Below, one piece after another: positions 1 through 8,710 of a stretch of DNA of 11,955 bases. The stretch lies in the NCBI GenBank assembly GCA_004151065.3, contig NWUY0303909669.1:1-11955 (forward strand), in the 5' to 3' direction. The DNA comes from Larix sibirica (lineage: Eukaryota > Streptophyta > Pinopsida > Pinales > Pinaceae). Position numbers and translations under genes: made by a program. How positions within the stretch are numbered: the first letter of the stretch is position 1; every line of letters begins with the position of its first letter. The notes beneath the pieces were generated by a model that was not told the origin of the DNA, ran no database searches, and saw nothing but the letters and a program-made list of their open reading frames with translations.

Positions 1-489
1 CATTGCTAGTGTCCATGGTTTCTTTAATGGTGTAGAGTTTTAAGGGTGGTATATAAGTATTTTTTAATGACTTTCGAGGATTTAAAATATTGAGAAAAGT
101 TTCCATTTTTGGCTATATGATATAAAGGAGACACAACTTGAGGATTTAAAATATTGATTTCATGTGAGCTATGAGAGACTCATAACTAGAGGTTTTAAAA
201 TATTAGATTTAAAATATTGATTTCATCTGAGCTATGACAGACTCATAACTAGAGGTTTTAAAATATTAGATTTATGTGGCCAATAAAACATAACTCAATG
301 ATAAATATTGAGAAAAGGTTTTTCCTAATTGTAATTCTTTATATGATTTGTTATTTTTCATATCATTTAATCACTATTAAGTGTTGATTGAAGTGTTAAT
401 TAGACTATAGTAAAGTTAAATTAACTATTTTTTTATTTTTATTTTTTATGAGGCTATATGTAGGTAAAGCCAAGCCTCTATATTCTTCT
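1..489. other. AT-rich flank, no gene recognised
   Basis: I find no coding frame with recognisable protein and no RNA gene here. The stretch is strongly AT-rich and holds a 63-bp tandem duplication (listed separately). Related fragments of the motif GATTTAAAATATTGA also occur near 80 and 140. It lies outside the gypsy LTR if the LTR ends near 490; if the LTR ends nearer 907, the flank extends that far. Confidence 0.5.
143..268. repeat. 63-bp tandem duplication
   Basis: Two head-to-tail copies occupy 143-205 and 206-268. They differ at two positions (catGtgag/catCtgag and atgaGaga/atgaCaga). A third copy starts at 269 with GATTTA and then diverges. The near identity points to a recent local duplication, for example by replication slippage. 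The unit contains TTTTAAAATATTA, itself close to palindromic. Confidence 0.9.
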
Positions 490-1196
490 TGACGAGTGGA
501 GTGTGGTGCTTATAGTGAATGTTTTGTACATGATTGTGCACAGCTAGTCTTTGTGTGATTCATTTTTTATGATGGTTATAGATTTTACAAGCCAATGTTA
601 TTTTGGCATAACCATAACAGAGAATTTTTTTTTTAAAGCAATCTACACTTAACTCTATTTTTGGTGGCATAAGGACTAATTGACTTTTAAAAGAATAAAG
701 TTGTAATTTTTTTCAATTATTTTGATAAATTGGAGGGATCCAAAATTATTAAGTTAATGATGGGCTTTTTAATTACCTTCAATTTCTCAAAAAGGAAACA
801 AGAAGTCTATGCATTAATTTATTAACCCAGGGTCTTATGAGAACTTGCGAGCTACCGTATAATATATATGTCAATCATAGTTTACCTTACAATGGTCTTG
901 ATACTGTGAAGTTGTAGCTTTTGGGGTTTTCGCTCATAACAATGATAAAAACAATGAACAAGTATTATGCGAAGATATTCTATCACTAAAGTCTAAGGTA
1001 CATGAATAAAAATCAATTATCAGAAAACAAAAATGCAGGAATGGAAATCTAGATTAAGCGCACTCATATTGCATAAAAATAAATGCTATGCTCGATTCAC
1101 ACTGGATTGCAGGAATTGAAAGTATTCTATCCTACAGGTAAATCCACTCTTTCTAGGAATTGAAAGGCACATTGTATTGAAATGGAAACTCACACT

Positions 1197-1202
1197 TTTA
1201 TT
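1197..1202 (-). terminator. Candidate polyadenylation signal in the LTR
   Basis: Minus-strand AATAAA lies about 530 nt downstream of the TATA box, inside the putative LTR, where the end of R would be expected. In AT-rich DNA this hexamer is common by chance, and another AATAAA occurs near 818-823, so this is only a candidate. Confidence 0.2.
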
Positions 1203-1729
1203 TGAGAATCAACCAATTACATAAATAACCAGTTCTTGCCAAATTACATATCAATGTTTTTACTCATTGCAACAGTTCAATTGATCACTTATAGCTTCAA
1301 TCATAATATGAATATTCTTTAAAAGCACAAATTACTAAAAGTGAGAAAGATGCAAATTAAGAAATGAAATAATAATTTCTATAAAAGAATGGTAACTGTG
1401 CATACAATCAAAATACCTTTACTAGAATTGCAAATGAAAATAATTAAACTCATATCACACGAATGTAGTTAAATCAAATCACTCTTATGCTAACTTACTG
1501 CACAAAAACACAATAACAACACCTGTCAATTAGAGTGGGCCTTGCATCCTTAGACAGGGTGTTGTAGGTAGCCTACAATAATAGATGAATCAACTCAAAT
1601 GCACACAACATCAGACAAAACCAATCCCACACATTTGATTAAGGCACAAAAATATACTACATTGTTGAATACAATTTCCTTTCACTATCCTAGCTAAGCT
1701 CAGCTAGCTTTACACATAGAGGGGGTTTT

Positions 1730-1737
1730 CTTATATA
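1730..1737 (-). promoter_or_regulatory. TATA box of the gypsy LTR
   Basis: Minus-strand CACTATATAAGAAAACCCCC contains a textbook TATATAAG in an otherwise non-coding LTR. Transcription would be expected to start about 25-35 nt downstream, near 1700. There the sequence is an AGCT-rich, partly palindromic stretch (AAGCTAGCTGAGCTTAGCT, 1692-1710). Location about one third of the way into the LTR fits a U3/R border. Confidence 0.55.
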
Positions 1738-2419
1738 GTGGACCCTAGATACCTATATTTAAGATACTTTTTTGGAAACACTTGAAAATCATAGGTTTTC
1801 GAGTTGTCCACCATAACTATCAAATAACAAAGTCACATAATTAGAAATCCTAATTAAAAATGCAACTAACTTAAACTGTCTTGGTTGATATCGTTATTAG
1901 AAAACATAAATTATTGTTCAAACTGTATACTAAAAATACATGCTAGGTGTCATGCAATTGGATTCTTCTTGAACTATATTTATCCTTGTTGTGCATCCAT
2001 GTGGTGTTCCAAGCACATAATTCAGGATGTATCTTATCCTTTCGTAAGGCCGGATCCAAAATATCTATGTATCATTCACAAAGCTGCCTATAGATAACCT
2101 GTAGATTTTCCGTAGTAATTCCTATAGATTTTATGCAATACTACATGTAGAGTTTCCATAGAAGGACATAGAGGTTTGTAGTATAGGGACTTCTGCAGCA
2201 CCAAAAATATACAACATTCTACAGATAGCCATGAGTACATATATGTAGACTTATTTGTCAATTAATCAACAAAACATGAGATAATGCAAGCTAATATACC
2301 TTTTTCCAAAACTGCCATCTAGATACTAAAAGGGTGGTCAGTGACTTTAGAAAAAGAGTAAAAAAGGTATGAATTATGACACAACTCTATTCAAAAGATG
2401 GCATTATTGGAGCTCGTCA

Positions 2420-2432
2420 TCTCCCTCCAACC
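2420..2432 (-). promoter_or_regulatory. Polypurine tract before the gypsy 3' LTR
   Basis: Minus strand GGTTGGAGGGAGA is immediately followed by TGACGAGC, the proposed LTR start. A polypurine tract primes plus-strand DNA synthesis in LTR retrotransposons and always abuts the 3' LTR. The preceding GAGGACATGCAAA followed by a G-rich run resembles the 3' ends of many plant gypsy elements, as I recall them. The single pyrimidine pair (TT) near the 5' edge leaves an uninterrupted 9-nt purine core at 2420-2428. Confidence 0.55.
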
Positions 2433-2438
2433 GAAGAT

Positions 2439-2458
2439 TTTGCATGTCCTCATGCAAA
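2439..2458. other. Perfect hairpin next to the polypurine tract
   Basis: TTTGCATG (2439-2446) and CATGCAAA (2451-2458) are perfect 8-bp inverted repeats around a 4-nt loop (TCCT on plus, AGGA in the element's sense). It lies 6 nt from the G-rich tract, in the untranslated 3' end of the gypsy element. Confidence 0.7.
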
Positions 2459-2651
2459 CTATTTTTTACTCGTTTGGGCTTGAACTTTATGGATGTGAAG
2501 GCTCCAAGCAAATAGTGCTCCAATTGTAGGCAGTGTGTTCTTTCTCTTCTACTATATAATAGCCTAATATTTGAGTGACAATGTCCTATGAATCATCTTC
2601 TTTCCTTTCCCTTTTTGCGGGGCTCCACAAAAGTGGAAAAAGAAATTTTAG

Positions 2652-4659
2652 TCATACCCAATCAGTACCATGTACCTTAAGGTAATCAATGTATAATTGA
2701 AATCTATCTAGAGAAACCTCCAGCCTTTCATGGGTGAAAGGGTCTTTCCTCCTCAATTATGGGATCATAGATCCACTTCTTCTCAAACTAAGGATAAGTT
2801 CTAACCAGTTCAAATCTAGCCAATCCTTGCATGTGGCTATTGTTGAATTATGTGCTTCCTTGAAAGAAATCACATATGCAGGGTCCTTAATTACTTCAAC
2901 TCTTGCTGCTAGTAATTCAACTAGTGGAGGTGACCCTCTGACCCACAAATCATCATGCCATACCAGGAAGTTCAGATATGCAAGTGACTCACACCACTTG
3001 AGTTGATTCTTCATAAAGAACACAAAGGCATGAAGTTGGACATCTCCAGCAAAAGGATTTGGATCCTAATGGACAAAATCAATCATCGCCAAATTATGTA
3101 GGTAGAGCTCACACATTAAATTTTGATCCTCTTCATCGCTTTTTGAAAATGCTTGAATAAACTGATCAGGGACCAAAATCTGATCAGAATCCCATGTTGT
3201 ATCCGCTCTTCTTCAAAAAGAGACCAATTGTTCCCTGAGGAAGACTAAATAAAGTTGAGAGGGTAATCTATAAATTCTCATGATATGGTCTAGGTGACAT
3301 AGGTATTTCTTATCATGTTTGATTTGCTACACTTCATTGTTCAGTTTCTGTATAGTCATTGATGTTTCCTTGCCTTGACATTTCTCTACCTCAACTTTTT
3401 GTTCAACATCCCTCTACTGATTTATCAAGGATTCAACCTTGTCCTCTAGGTCCTTAGCCATAACTTTCCGCTCCGCCGCTTCTCTTTCTAGATATTGAAT
3501 TCGAATCATATATCTTAGTCTGGTTCCCCTAATTATTTATGTTGCTTCATCCTCTAAAATTTTATGTTGTTCTCCCATCTCATCATGACCTCATGCATCC
3601 ACAGATTTCTCTTTTTCTTCTTCAGGTTTGCTCTCTTATAGAGGGATTGGCAGTTTTGGATCCTCTGTTATATTATTGGTCTCTTCCATCAAGGTGCCAT
3701 GAGCTTCTTCCTAAGATGCTCAAAGTGACCAATCATTATGTTGTCCAATTTTCTCAACCAAGGTGCATCTAGGTTCTTTCGAGATTCAAATTTTGGTAGT
3801 ATCTTCTTTGTGGAAGCCAATTCTTCAAACAGTATCTGATATGAATGTTTGCGGCTTTTGTATGTTTTCTTCATTTCCCTGAAATATTTTCAATACCTGG
3901 TAAAAGAGAGAGGTTTAGGTTTACTAATTAATAATTCCTTCCCCTTCTTTCGCTTTTTAATTCTGTGGCTCCACCTCAGTTGTGCCCACTGCTTCTTATT
4001 CCCTCCATGAGTCTTCTGCACCTGGCCCCAACTCTTTCTCTATAATTCTGCTCTCATTTCCCCTAATTTGTTCTAGATCTTATAATGAGAATCTTCCTCT
4101 TCAAAAACCTCAATTACCATTATTGTTAATGTTTTGCAGCAACCCTGGAACGAGTTCTAGGTTGACTGGTTAATTCCACAGTGGAGGCCTATCCCCATGG
4201 ATTTCGCCTCTTAAGATGCCATGATTCCCTTCGTGATACCTTAATCTCCCTTATTGTAGTAACTTCCAACAAGGTTTGTATTGAAATAGATTTTAGTAGA
4301 GTTTCTGCAGTAGGGTTTCTTCTCCATAGGCTTCGTCGTTTAGGGTACGAGGAATTGCTTTGTGGTGATCCAACCATCTTTGGGATTTCTGATGTAGTGG
4401 CCTCTGGCAGAGTTCCTGAATTTCATGGCGGGGTTTTCGTAGGCTTTGAAACTAATTCTACCCTTGCCACTAGGGATGGAAGATTTATGAAAACATCCTA
4501 TTTTTGGTGCAATTCAGCTAGAGTATCTTCTACTATCAACCTTATAAGTCCATGATGGTTCAAAATAGCCTCAGGATTTCTTCTGTCTTTAACCATTTTG
4601 CACATCAATTATAAATAATTTAGGAGAAAATAGGGTAGATTAATGTGCTTTTGATGTCT
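2652..4659 (-). pseudogene. Third ORF of the gypsy element, 3' portion (function unknown)
   Basis: This is the downstream half of a decayed gene after integrase, cut off from its upstream half by the LINE. From 4659 the minus frame reads HINLPYFLLNYL, then NPEAILNHHGLIRLIVEDTL, the end of a conserved-looking helical domain, and stays mostly open to about 4180 (Lys/Arg/Ser-rich). The middle (4180-3720) is broken. From about 3715 to 2652 one frame holds an acidic EEEKEK stretch, a probable coiled coil (about 3250-3530; RIQYLEREAAERKVMAKDLE), and a C-terminal block with LHAFVFFMKNQLKWCESLAY and NFLVWHDDLW (about 2760-3060). About ten stops interrupt it; several would be Gln if C-to-T changes were reversed (e.g. 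before DPNPF). I do not recognise a characterised enzyme family. Position suggests an env-place or accessory protein of the element. Confidence 0.6.
3250..3530 (-). other. Probable coiled-coil segment of the third ORF
   Basis: Minus-frame translation is rich in Glu, Lys, Gln, Leu and Val with hydrophobic residues at heptad-like spacing: IQYLEREAAERKVMAKDLED, then KVESLINQ, DVEQKVEVEKCQGKE and MTIQKLNNEV. Two TAG codons lie inside it, both where Gln would fit. Coiled coils occur in gag-like and envelope-like proteins alike, so this does not decide the function. Confidence 0.5.
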
Positions 4660-4674
4660 TAGGTGCGCCAAGAG
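4660..4674. repeat. Target-site duplication of the LINE, 3' side
   Basis: TAGGTGCGCCAAGAG is identical to 7479-7493 and sits directly beside the LINE poly(A) end. The pair defines the insertion precisely. Confidence 0.95.
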
Positions 4675-4675
4675 A

Positions 4676-4957
4676 TTTTTTTTTACTTGCTATTCATATT
4701 AATGAATCAAAGAAGTTACAATAAACCATAATAGCGTGAGTATAGGTCCAATACATAACAGACAAAAACCTTGACCTCAGCAAGTTACAAAACCAAGTGG
4801 CAGACTCATTAGGACATATGGGCTCCACAATGATTCATCAACTATAAATTCAAATTGTTCTTAAATCTATCGAGCTGAGCAGAAAACATATTCCAAAAAA
4901 AAGAAAAATACAAGTAACAACAAACAAAAAGAAATAACCCCCGACAGCCTGAAGAGT
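4676..4957 (-). other. LINE 3' UTR and poly(A) tail
   Basis: After the ORF2 stop (TGA, plus 4958-4960) about 270 nt of non-coding sequence runs to the poly(A) at 4684-4676. The 5' part of this UTR is T-rich on the sense strand (several TTTTTG/TTTCTT runs near 4880-4935). No AATAAA lies in the usual window before the tail; ATTAATATGAATAGCAAG precedes it. Confidence 0.8.
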
Positions 4958-5420
4958 TCAATAGAGTCTTAGCCTAGTGTCTTCAAAGAGGATCCGGTCC
5001 TGATATCCACGAAGTTGAGCCCAACCATCATCCAGGAATAATCCCTCTTTAGAAAGTAAATCTTCTTTCGCATTATAACTCCACAGAATATGTGTGTAAT
5101 GGACTTCCTCAAATAGCCCAATCAGATCCCTAATTTTTCATTGCTAATGAAAAAGTAATGGAATCTGGAGGTGATGATTTCTACTGAGCCAATTAATAAT
5201 GGCTGAAGATCCTCATGTCAATTGAAGGGAAGAGATCTCCTTTCTCTTGGCTATCACAAGTCCCCCCCAACAAGCAAGAAGTTCTGCATGGGTATTAGTT
5301 CCTTCACCATAACCCAAACTCAATTCATAGTGAATACCGTGATTAGTCATTAAAAGAACTCCAACACCACATTTTCCACCTTGCTCAGCTCCATCAAAGT
5401 AAACCACCGGTAAATGAGAT
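4958..5420 (-). pseudogene. RNase H domain of the LINE ORF2
   Basis: The minus frame reads VVYFDGAEQGGKCGVGVLL, then GYGEGTNTHAELLACWGGLV, then SSAIINWLSRNHHLQ and EVHYTHILWSYNAKEDLLSK. The first acidic residue (YFDGA, codon 5393-5395) and the second (HAELL, 5282-5284) are present, as is the late ED in AKEDLL. Where FGDS is expected the sequence reads T-stop-GSS (5210-5218), so the third catalytic Asp is missing and a stop is present. RNase H domains at the end of plant L1-type LINEs are known and are described as archaeal-like. Assignment of this one to that subtype is from motif similarity. Confidence 0.85.
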
Positions 5421-7478
5421 GAGAATGTAGGGATCCAATGATTCACCATTTTAGTCTTTGCAATAGCCAATGGAACACTAATACAATATGCAGAAATATA
5501 ATTGATAGCGCCCAGCAAGGAGAAATTGGTATCCCCAAAAAGAATTGAGCAACGATACCTCCATATCCCCCAAATGAATTAGTCGGGAAGAAGACATATC
5601 TACAATGATCCTTATGCCAATGATGAATATTTCCAGCCAGAGTATTCTCCTTCCACTGACCCACAACTTTAATCGAAAATAAATTTCACCCCAAATCTGT
5701 AGGGTGATCGGGCATTGGGAAAACAAGTGATCCACTGTATCTGAAGCAGCATAGCAAAATGAACATGCCATTGGACCCAATACTCCTCAATGCCAATAGT
5801 TATCACCGGTTAAAATACAATTATGAAGAGCCATCCATAAAAATACTCTGATTTTTAACGTGGCCTCCCACTGCCAGACAATCTTGTGCCACCATTGCTG
5901 AGATGGATGATTGTAGGATTTGACTATCGATAAATATGCATGGGCAGGTTCTAATAGCTCCCATAGAATTTTGAAAGGCCCAGTCTAGTTCATCATTATC
6001 GGCACTCAGAAAGATGCCAGCGTGAGACAAATATGAAATAAAATGATCCGAGACTAATGAATCAGTCGTGGAGAGATCAAGGGTTTCTGCATCGATCCAA
6101 TAATTTCCCATCTCCACCACATAACCTCCAGGTCGAACCCGATTAAGGAAATAAATCCCTTTCGGATGAATGTTATGAAGAGTCTGGTCCAGAAATTTGC
6201 CCAGCCGAAAGATTCCCACAATGGGATCGACCCCAACGTGAATCTGAAAACTGTTTCCAACTCGCCAGGCAAGCCATCGTTTCAGCAAAGGAATAGTCTT
6301 AACTAAGCCAGACCAAACAGAGGAAATATGCCTGAAATTTCTCGAGGACTCTCTGATCCATTCAATGACCGGACTGCACTTCAGGTATTTGTCTCTAACC
6401 ACAGAACTCCACAGACCAGTATCAAATAATCCCCGCAACAGAATTTTTAAGTGAAGAGCGTCGTTGACCCAATAGATATTACAAACACCCCATCCACCCA
6501 ACTCAACTGGGGAAGCGATCTGCTCCCAAGCCACCAAATTATAGCCATGTTTCTCTGGACTAGAATTCCACAGGAAATTAAAGGCAATCTTCCTTATCGA
6601 GAGTAGTATGGATCGAGGAACATTAGCCAGAGTAAGCCAATACACAGAAAGACGTAGCAGGACAGAGTTCAGTAATATCAAGCGACCTCCAAGTGATAAC
6701 TTCCGAAAGGTCCAAGAAGCGAATTTGTATTCTATCTTCTGGAACAACCAATGCCAGTTAGCAGTACGATAATCAACTGGTTTGAGAAAATATCTCAGGT
6801 AAAAGAAACCCCCCCTTAGTTCCTAAGTCTCCAGTGGGATAATGTTCCTGAGTTGTTCAAGAAAGGCCTCCAAATGATTAATAGAGTAAAAACCAGATTT
6901 AGGATAACTGATACACATACCTGTAGCCAAGCAGAATAGGTCGATAATGGATTTATGGTACATCCACTCATCAATATGCCCAATGCTGAATAATAGCACA
7001 TCGTCGACAAACAGAAGATGAGTAATAGAGTGATAAGCTGGAACCTTTATGCCTTTGACATGGCCATCATATTTGGCTTGAAGCACAAGTTGGCTCAGCC
7101 CTTCTATGACTAAAAGAAATAATAGAGGAGATAGCGGGCAGCCCTAATGAAGACCGCTACTAGCCTTGAATAATGAAGTAAGGCATCCATTTATCAAGAC
7201 CACAAAATTAGCAGATGAAACATACCCCATTATCCACTTAATATCCAAGAAATCCAAACCAACATTTAATAGAAGAATCCTAAGAAAGGACCAGTCCACC
7301 ATGTCATATGCTTTAACCAGATCCAATTTCAATACACTCTCCTTCTGGACTTTAATATGTGCTGAGTGCAATGTCTCCTGTGCAACCCCAACCGCATCAA
7401 AGATTAATCGCTCATGCAAAAAGCCAAATTTTTCCTTTGATATCCCTCTAGACAACCCCTTCTTAATCCGATTTGTGA
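4958..7478 (-). pseudogene. LINE ORF2 fragment: reverse transcriptase, zinc finger, RNase H
   Basis: One minus frame runs from 7478 to about 5900 with only two stops, TAG at 7144-7146 and TAG at 6823-6825. It shows RT motif A LKLDLVKAYD (Asp at 7303-7305), GCPLSPLLFL just after the first stop, and the catalytic pair in THLLFVDDVLLF (7000-7005). The RT thumb/connection region LSLGGRLILLNSVL follows. The first stop falls where RQGCPLSP is expected, so it is probably Gln CAG to TAG. A frameshift near 5900-5960 moves to the frame with the C-terminal zinc-finger region: WMALHNCILTGDN, then CSFC...H...C (5763 downward). A second frameshift between about 5600 and 5500 leads to the RNase H domain, ending with TGA at 4958. 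The product would nick target DNA and copy LINE RNA if complete; this copy lacks the endonuclease and cannot act. Confidence 0.92.
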
Positions 7479-7493
7479 TAGGTGCGCCAAGAG
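7479..7493. repeat. Target-site duplication of the LINE, 5' side
   Basis: TAGGTGCGCCAAGAG, identical to 4660-4674. On the minus strand this copy is coding sequence of the host third ORF (codons for KLLAHL), which continues at 4659 once the LINE and one copy are removed. Confidence 0.95.
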
Positions 7494-8710
7494 CTTAAAA
7501 TGATAACCAAGTAGTAAACTAAATCTTCCTTCACAAATTACAAATTTTATGATGCAAAGGGCTACTTGTGACCATGGTGACAGAAGAGACGTTCTCTATT
7601 TCCCTTTGTCCGACCACTGAATATTCTTGTGCCCATACAAAATTCTTACTTTACATATTTCGATGAATCTCTTCTTTCGAACCACCTTTCTCCAGTTTGC
7701 GGGAGGTCCATGATCCTAGCGATTAGCTCTTCTAGTACTTGAACTTGTAGTCCTCTTATTTATGCAACTAGTGGGTTGTAAGATAATGCGAACTCCATCA
7801 CAATATGTTTGTTACCTTTTCTCAATTTCTTGAAATAAATCATCCACCTTGCATCCTTTAGGGTTCCGTGCACTTTCCGATGGACTAGTATTCTATAGTT
7901 CACCCTATATGGTAGACCCACCATGATTCCCATATATTAGTGGTGCACCTGCAAGGAGCTGAAGTAAGAGTGAGGATTTGAGATTTAGAGGTAGAGTATT
8001 CATTATGGCATAAACATGGATCTTTAAATTAGGTGGCTTGACGAGAATTGTGGTCTTTTATGGTGATTTCATGTGGGCATGTTTTAATTATTATTAGGAT
8101 GGCATATCACTATGTTGCCTTGGTAATCCACAGCCCCCATCTATGTGAATTTCATTCTGCCAAATTTGGTAGTTCTACCAAATATGTCGAGCATGCAAAA
8201 TTTTTATGCGATTCTAATTTTAGCATTCCCTCCCACACATAAAACATTTCCCACCCTCGAGTATAGAAAATATGGCATAGGGATTCGACAAGCAGCAAGC
8301 ATGCTAATTTTTGTTAATTATTGAAAAAGAAGAGGACATAGATACCTTGACTTACTTGTGAGGATATGCAATGTTGAGGAGATCTATGTGCTTGTAAGGT
8401 GCTGGAGTGATCACTAAGATTGTTGGAAAGTAGCGAAGAATATTGTTGTGGTAGATGTCATTGTGGAAATAAACTTTGTGTTTGCAGAGGAATCTTTAAT
8501 AGCAAAAAGTTATGTAGCTACGTAAAGTTATGAAATCTACTTATGTAATAGGAAATATCTTTATTGTGGAGAGTTCTATAGGAAGTGGGGAGATCTTTAT
8601 TGCGGGAAATTCTACAAGAGGCAGAGAGATTTGTACTACGGGAAGTTCTGCAGGCTGCTTTTGTGGCAGTAGAAGATGGTGTGTGGTTGTCTGCAATATC
8701 GAAACAGAGC
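7494..8710 (-). pseudogene. Third ORF of the gypsy element, 5' portion (function unknown)
   Basis: This is the upstream half of the gene split by the LINE. Minus-strand translation in shifting frames gives, in order: an N-terminal stretch with three 12-residue Pro/Ile/Leu repeats (8551-8658, LPVVQISLPLVE, FPAIKISPLPIE); a possible zinc-binding start GGKCFMCGRE (about 8225-8260), of which only the CxxC is certain; IARIMDLPQTGERWFERRD (about 7660-7740); and LLSPWSQVALCIIKFVICEG running into RFSLLLGYHF (about 7503-7590). The last segment continues across the LINE as KLLAHLRHQKHINLPYFLLN. Several frameshifts and stops separate these blocks. The central domain resembles unnamed retroelement-associated proteins I recall from plants; that is a weak memory, not a search. 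A start codon cannot be fixed. Confidence 0.55.
8551..8658. repeat. Three 36-bp tandem repeats, in frame in the third ORF
   Basis: Copies lie at 8551-8586, 8587-8622 and 8623-8658, diverged by roughly a quarter to a third. The plus-strand core is GAGATCTTTATTGCGGGAAA. A 36-bp unit equals 12 codons. On the minus strand the unbroken frame gives PAELPVVQISLPLVE, FPAIKISPLPIE, LSTIKIFPIT. Unit length divisible by three and the absence of stops suggest the repeat expanded while coding. Confidence 0.75.

Larger units (their letters stand above)
490..2419 (-). repeat. Probable 3' LTR of the gypsy element
   Basis: On the minus strand a purine-rich tract is followed at once by TGACGAGCTCC, the expected position of a 3' LTR start. 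A TATA box lies about 680 bp in. At the other side, plus-strand TGACGAG at 490-496 would give termini TGACGAG...CTCGTCA, a 7-bp inverted repeat, and an LTR of 1930 bp, long but normal for plant gypsy elements. The start at 2419 is fairly well supported. The end at 490 rests on the 7-bp match alone, and an end near 907 (..CTTCA/CACAG on the minus strand) is also possible. The partner LTR is outside the window. No protein is recognised in this stretch. Confidence 0.45.
4675..7478 (-). mobile_element. 5'-truncated plant LINE (L1-like) with RNase H
   Basis: A non-LTR retrotransposon copy of about 2.8 kb. Sense is minus: it begins abruptly at 7478 inside the reverse transcriptase domain (ITNRIKKGLSRGIS) and ends with a 9-nt poly(A) (T run at 4676-4684 on plus). 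Perfect 15-bp duplications flank it. ORF1, the AP endonuclease and the first part of RT are missing, the usual outcome of incomplete target-primed reverse transcription. It is inserted in the same orientation as the gypsy element, inside its third ORF. Only a few lesions interrupt its coding region, so it is younger than its host element. Confidence 0.93.

Noticed and set aside
1885-2097. 70-codon plus-strand ORF
   Set aside because: It lies in the putative gypsy LTR U3, antisense to the element, with no recognisable protein and a length expected by chance.
2100-2161. LTR sub-repeats (TGTAGATTTTCCGTAG at 2100-2115 and TGTAGAGTTTCCATAG at 2146-2161)
   Set aside because: Two diverged 16-bp copies in AT-rich DNA; too short and too few to call a regulatory array.
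4181-4555. 124-codon plus-strand ORF
   Set aside because: It is antisense to the third ORF of the gypsy element; the minus frame joins in phase to the conserved domain across the LINE, while the plus product resembles nothing I know.
6808-6820. C-rich run (minus G run) as a polypurine tract
   Set aside because: It lies inside the continuous LINE RT frame (ELRGGFFYLRYF) and no LTR start follows it.
7166-7498. 110-codon plus-strand ORF
   Set aside because: It is antisense to the LINE reverse transcriptase and crosses the LINE/target duplication border, so it cannot be an ancestral gene.
8225-8260. CCHC zinc knuckle marking gag
   Set aside because: Only CFMCGRE is clear; the His and last Cys fall in different frames, and no pol follows downstream, so a gag call is not supported.
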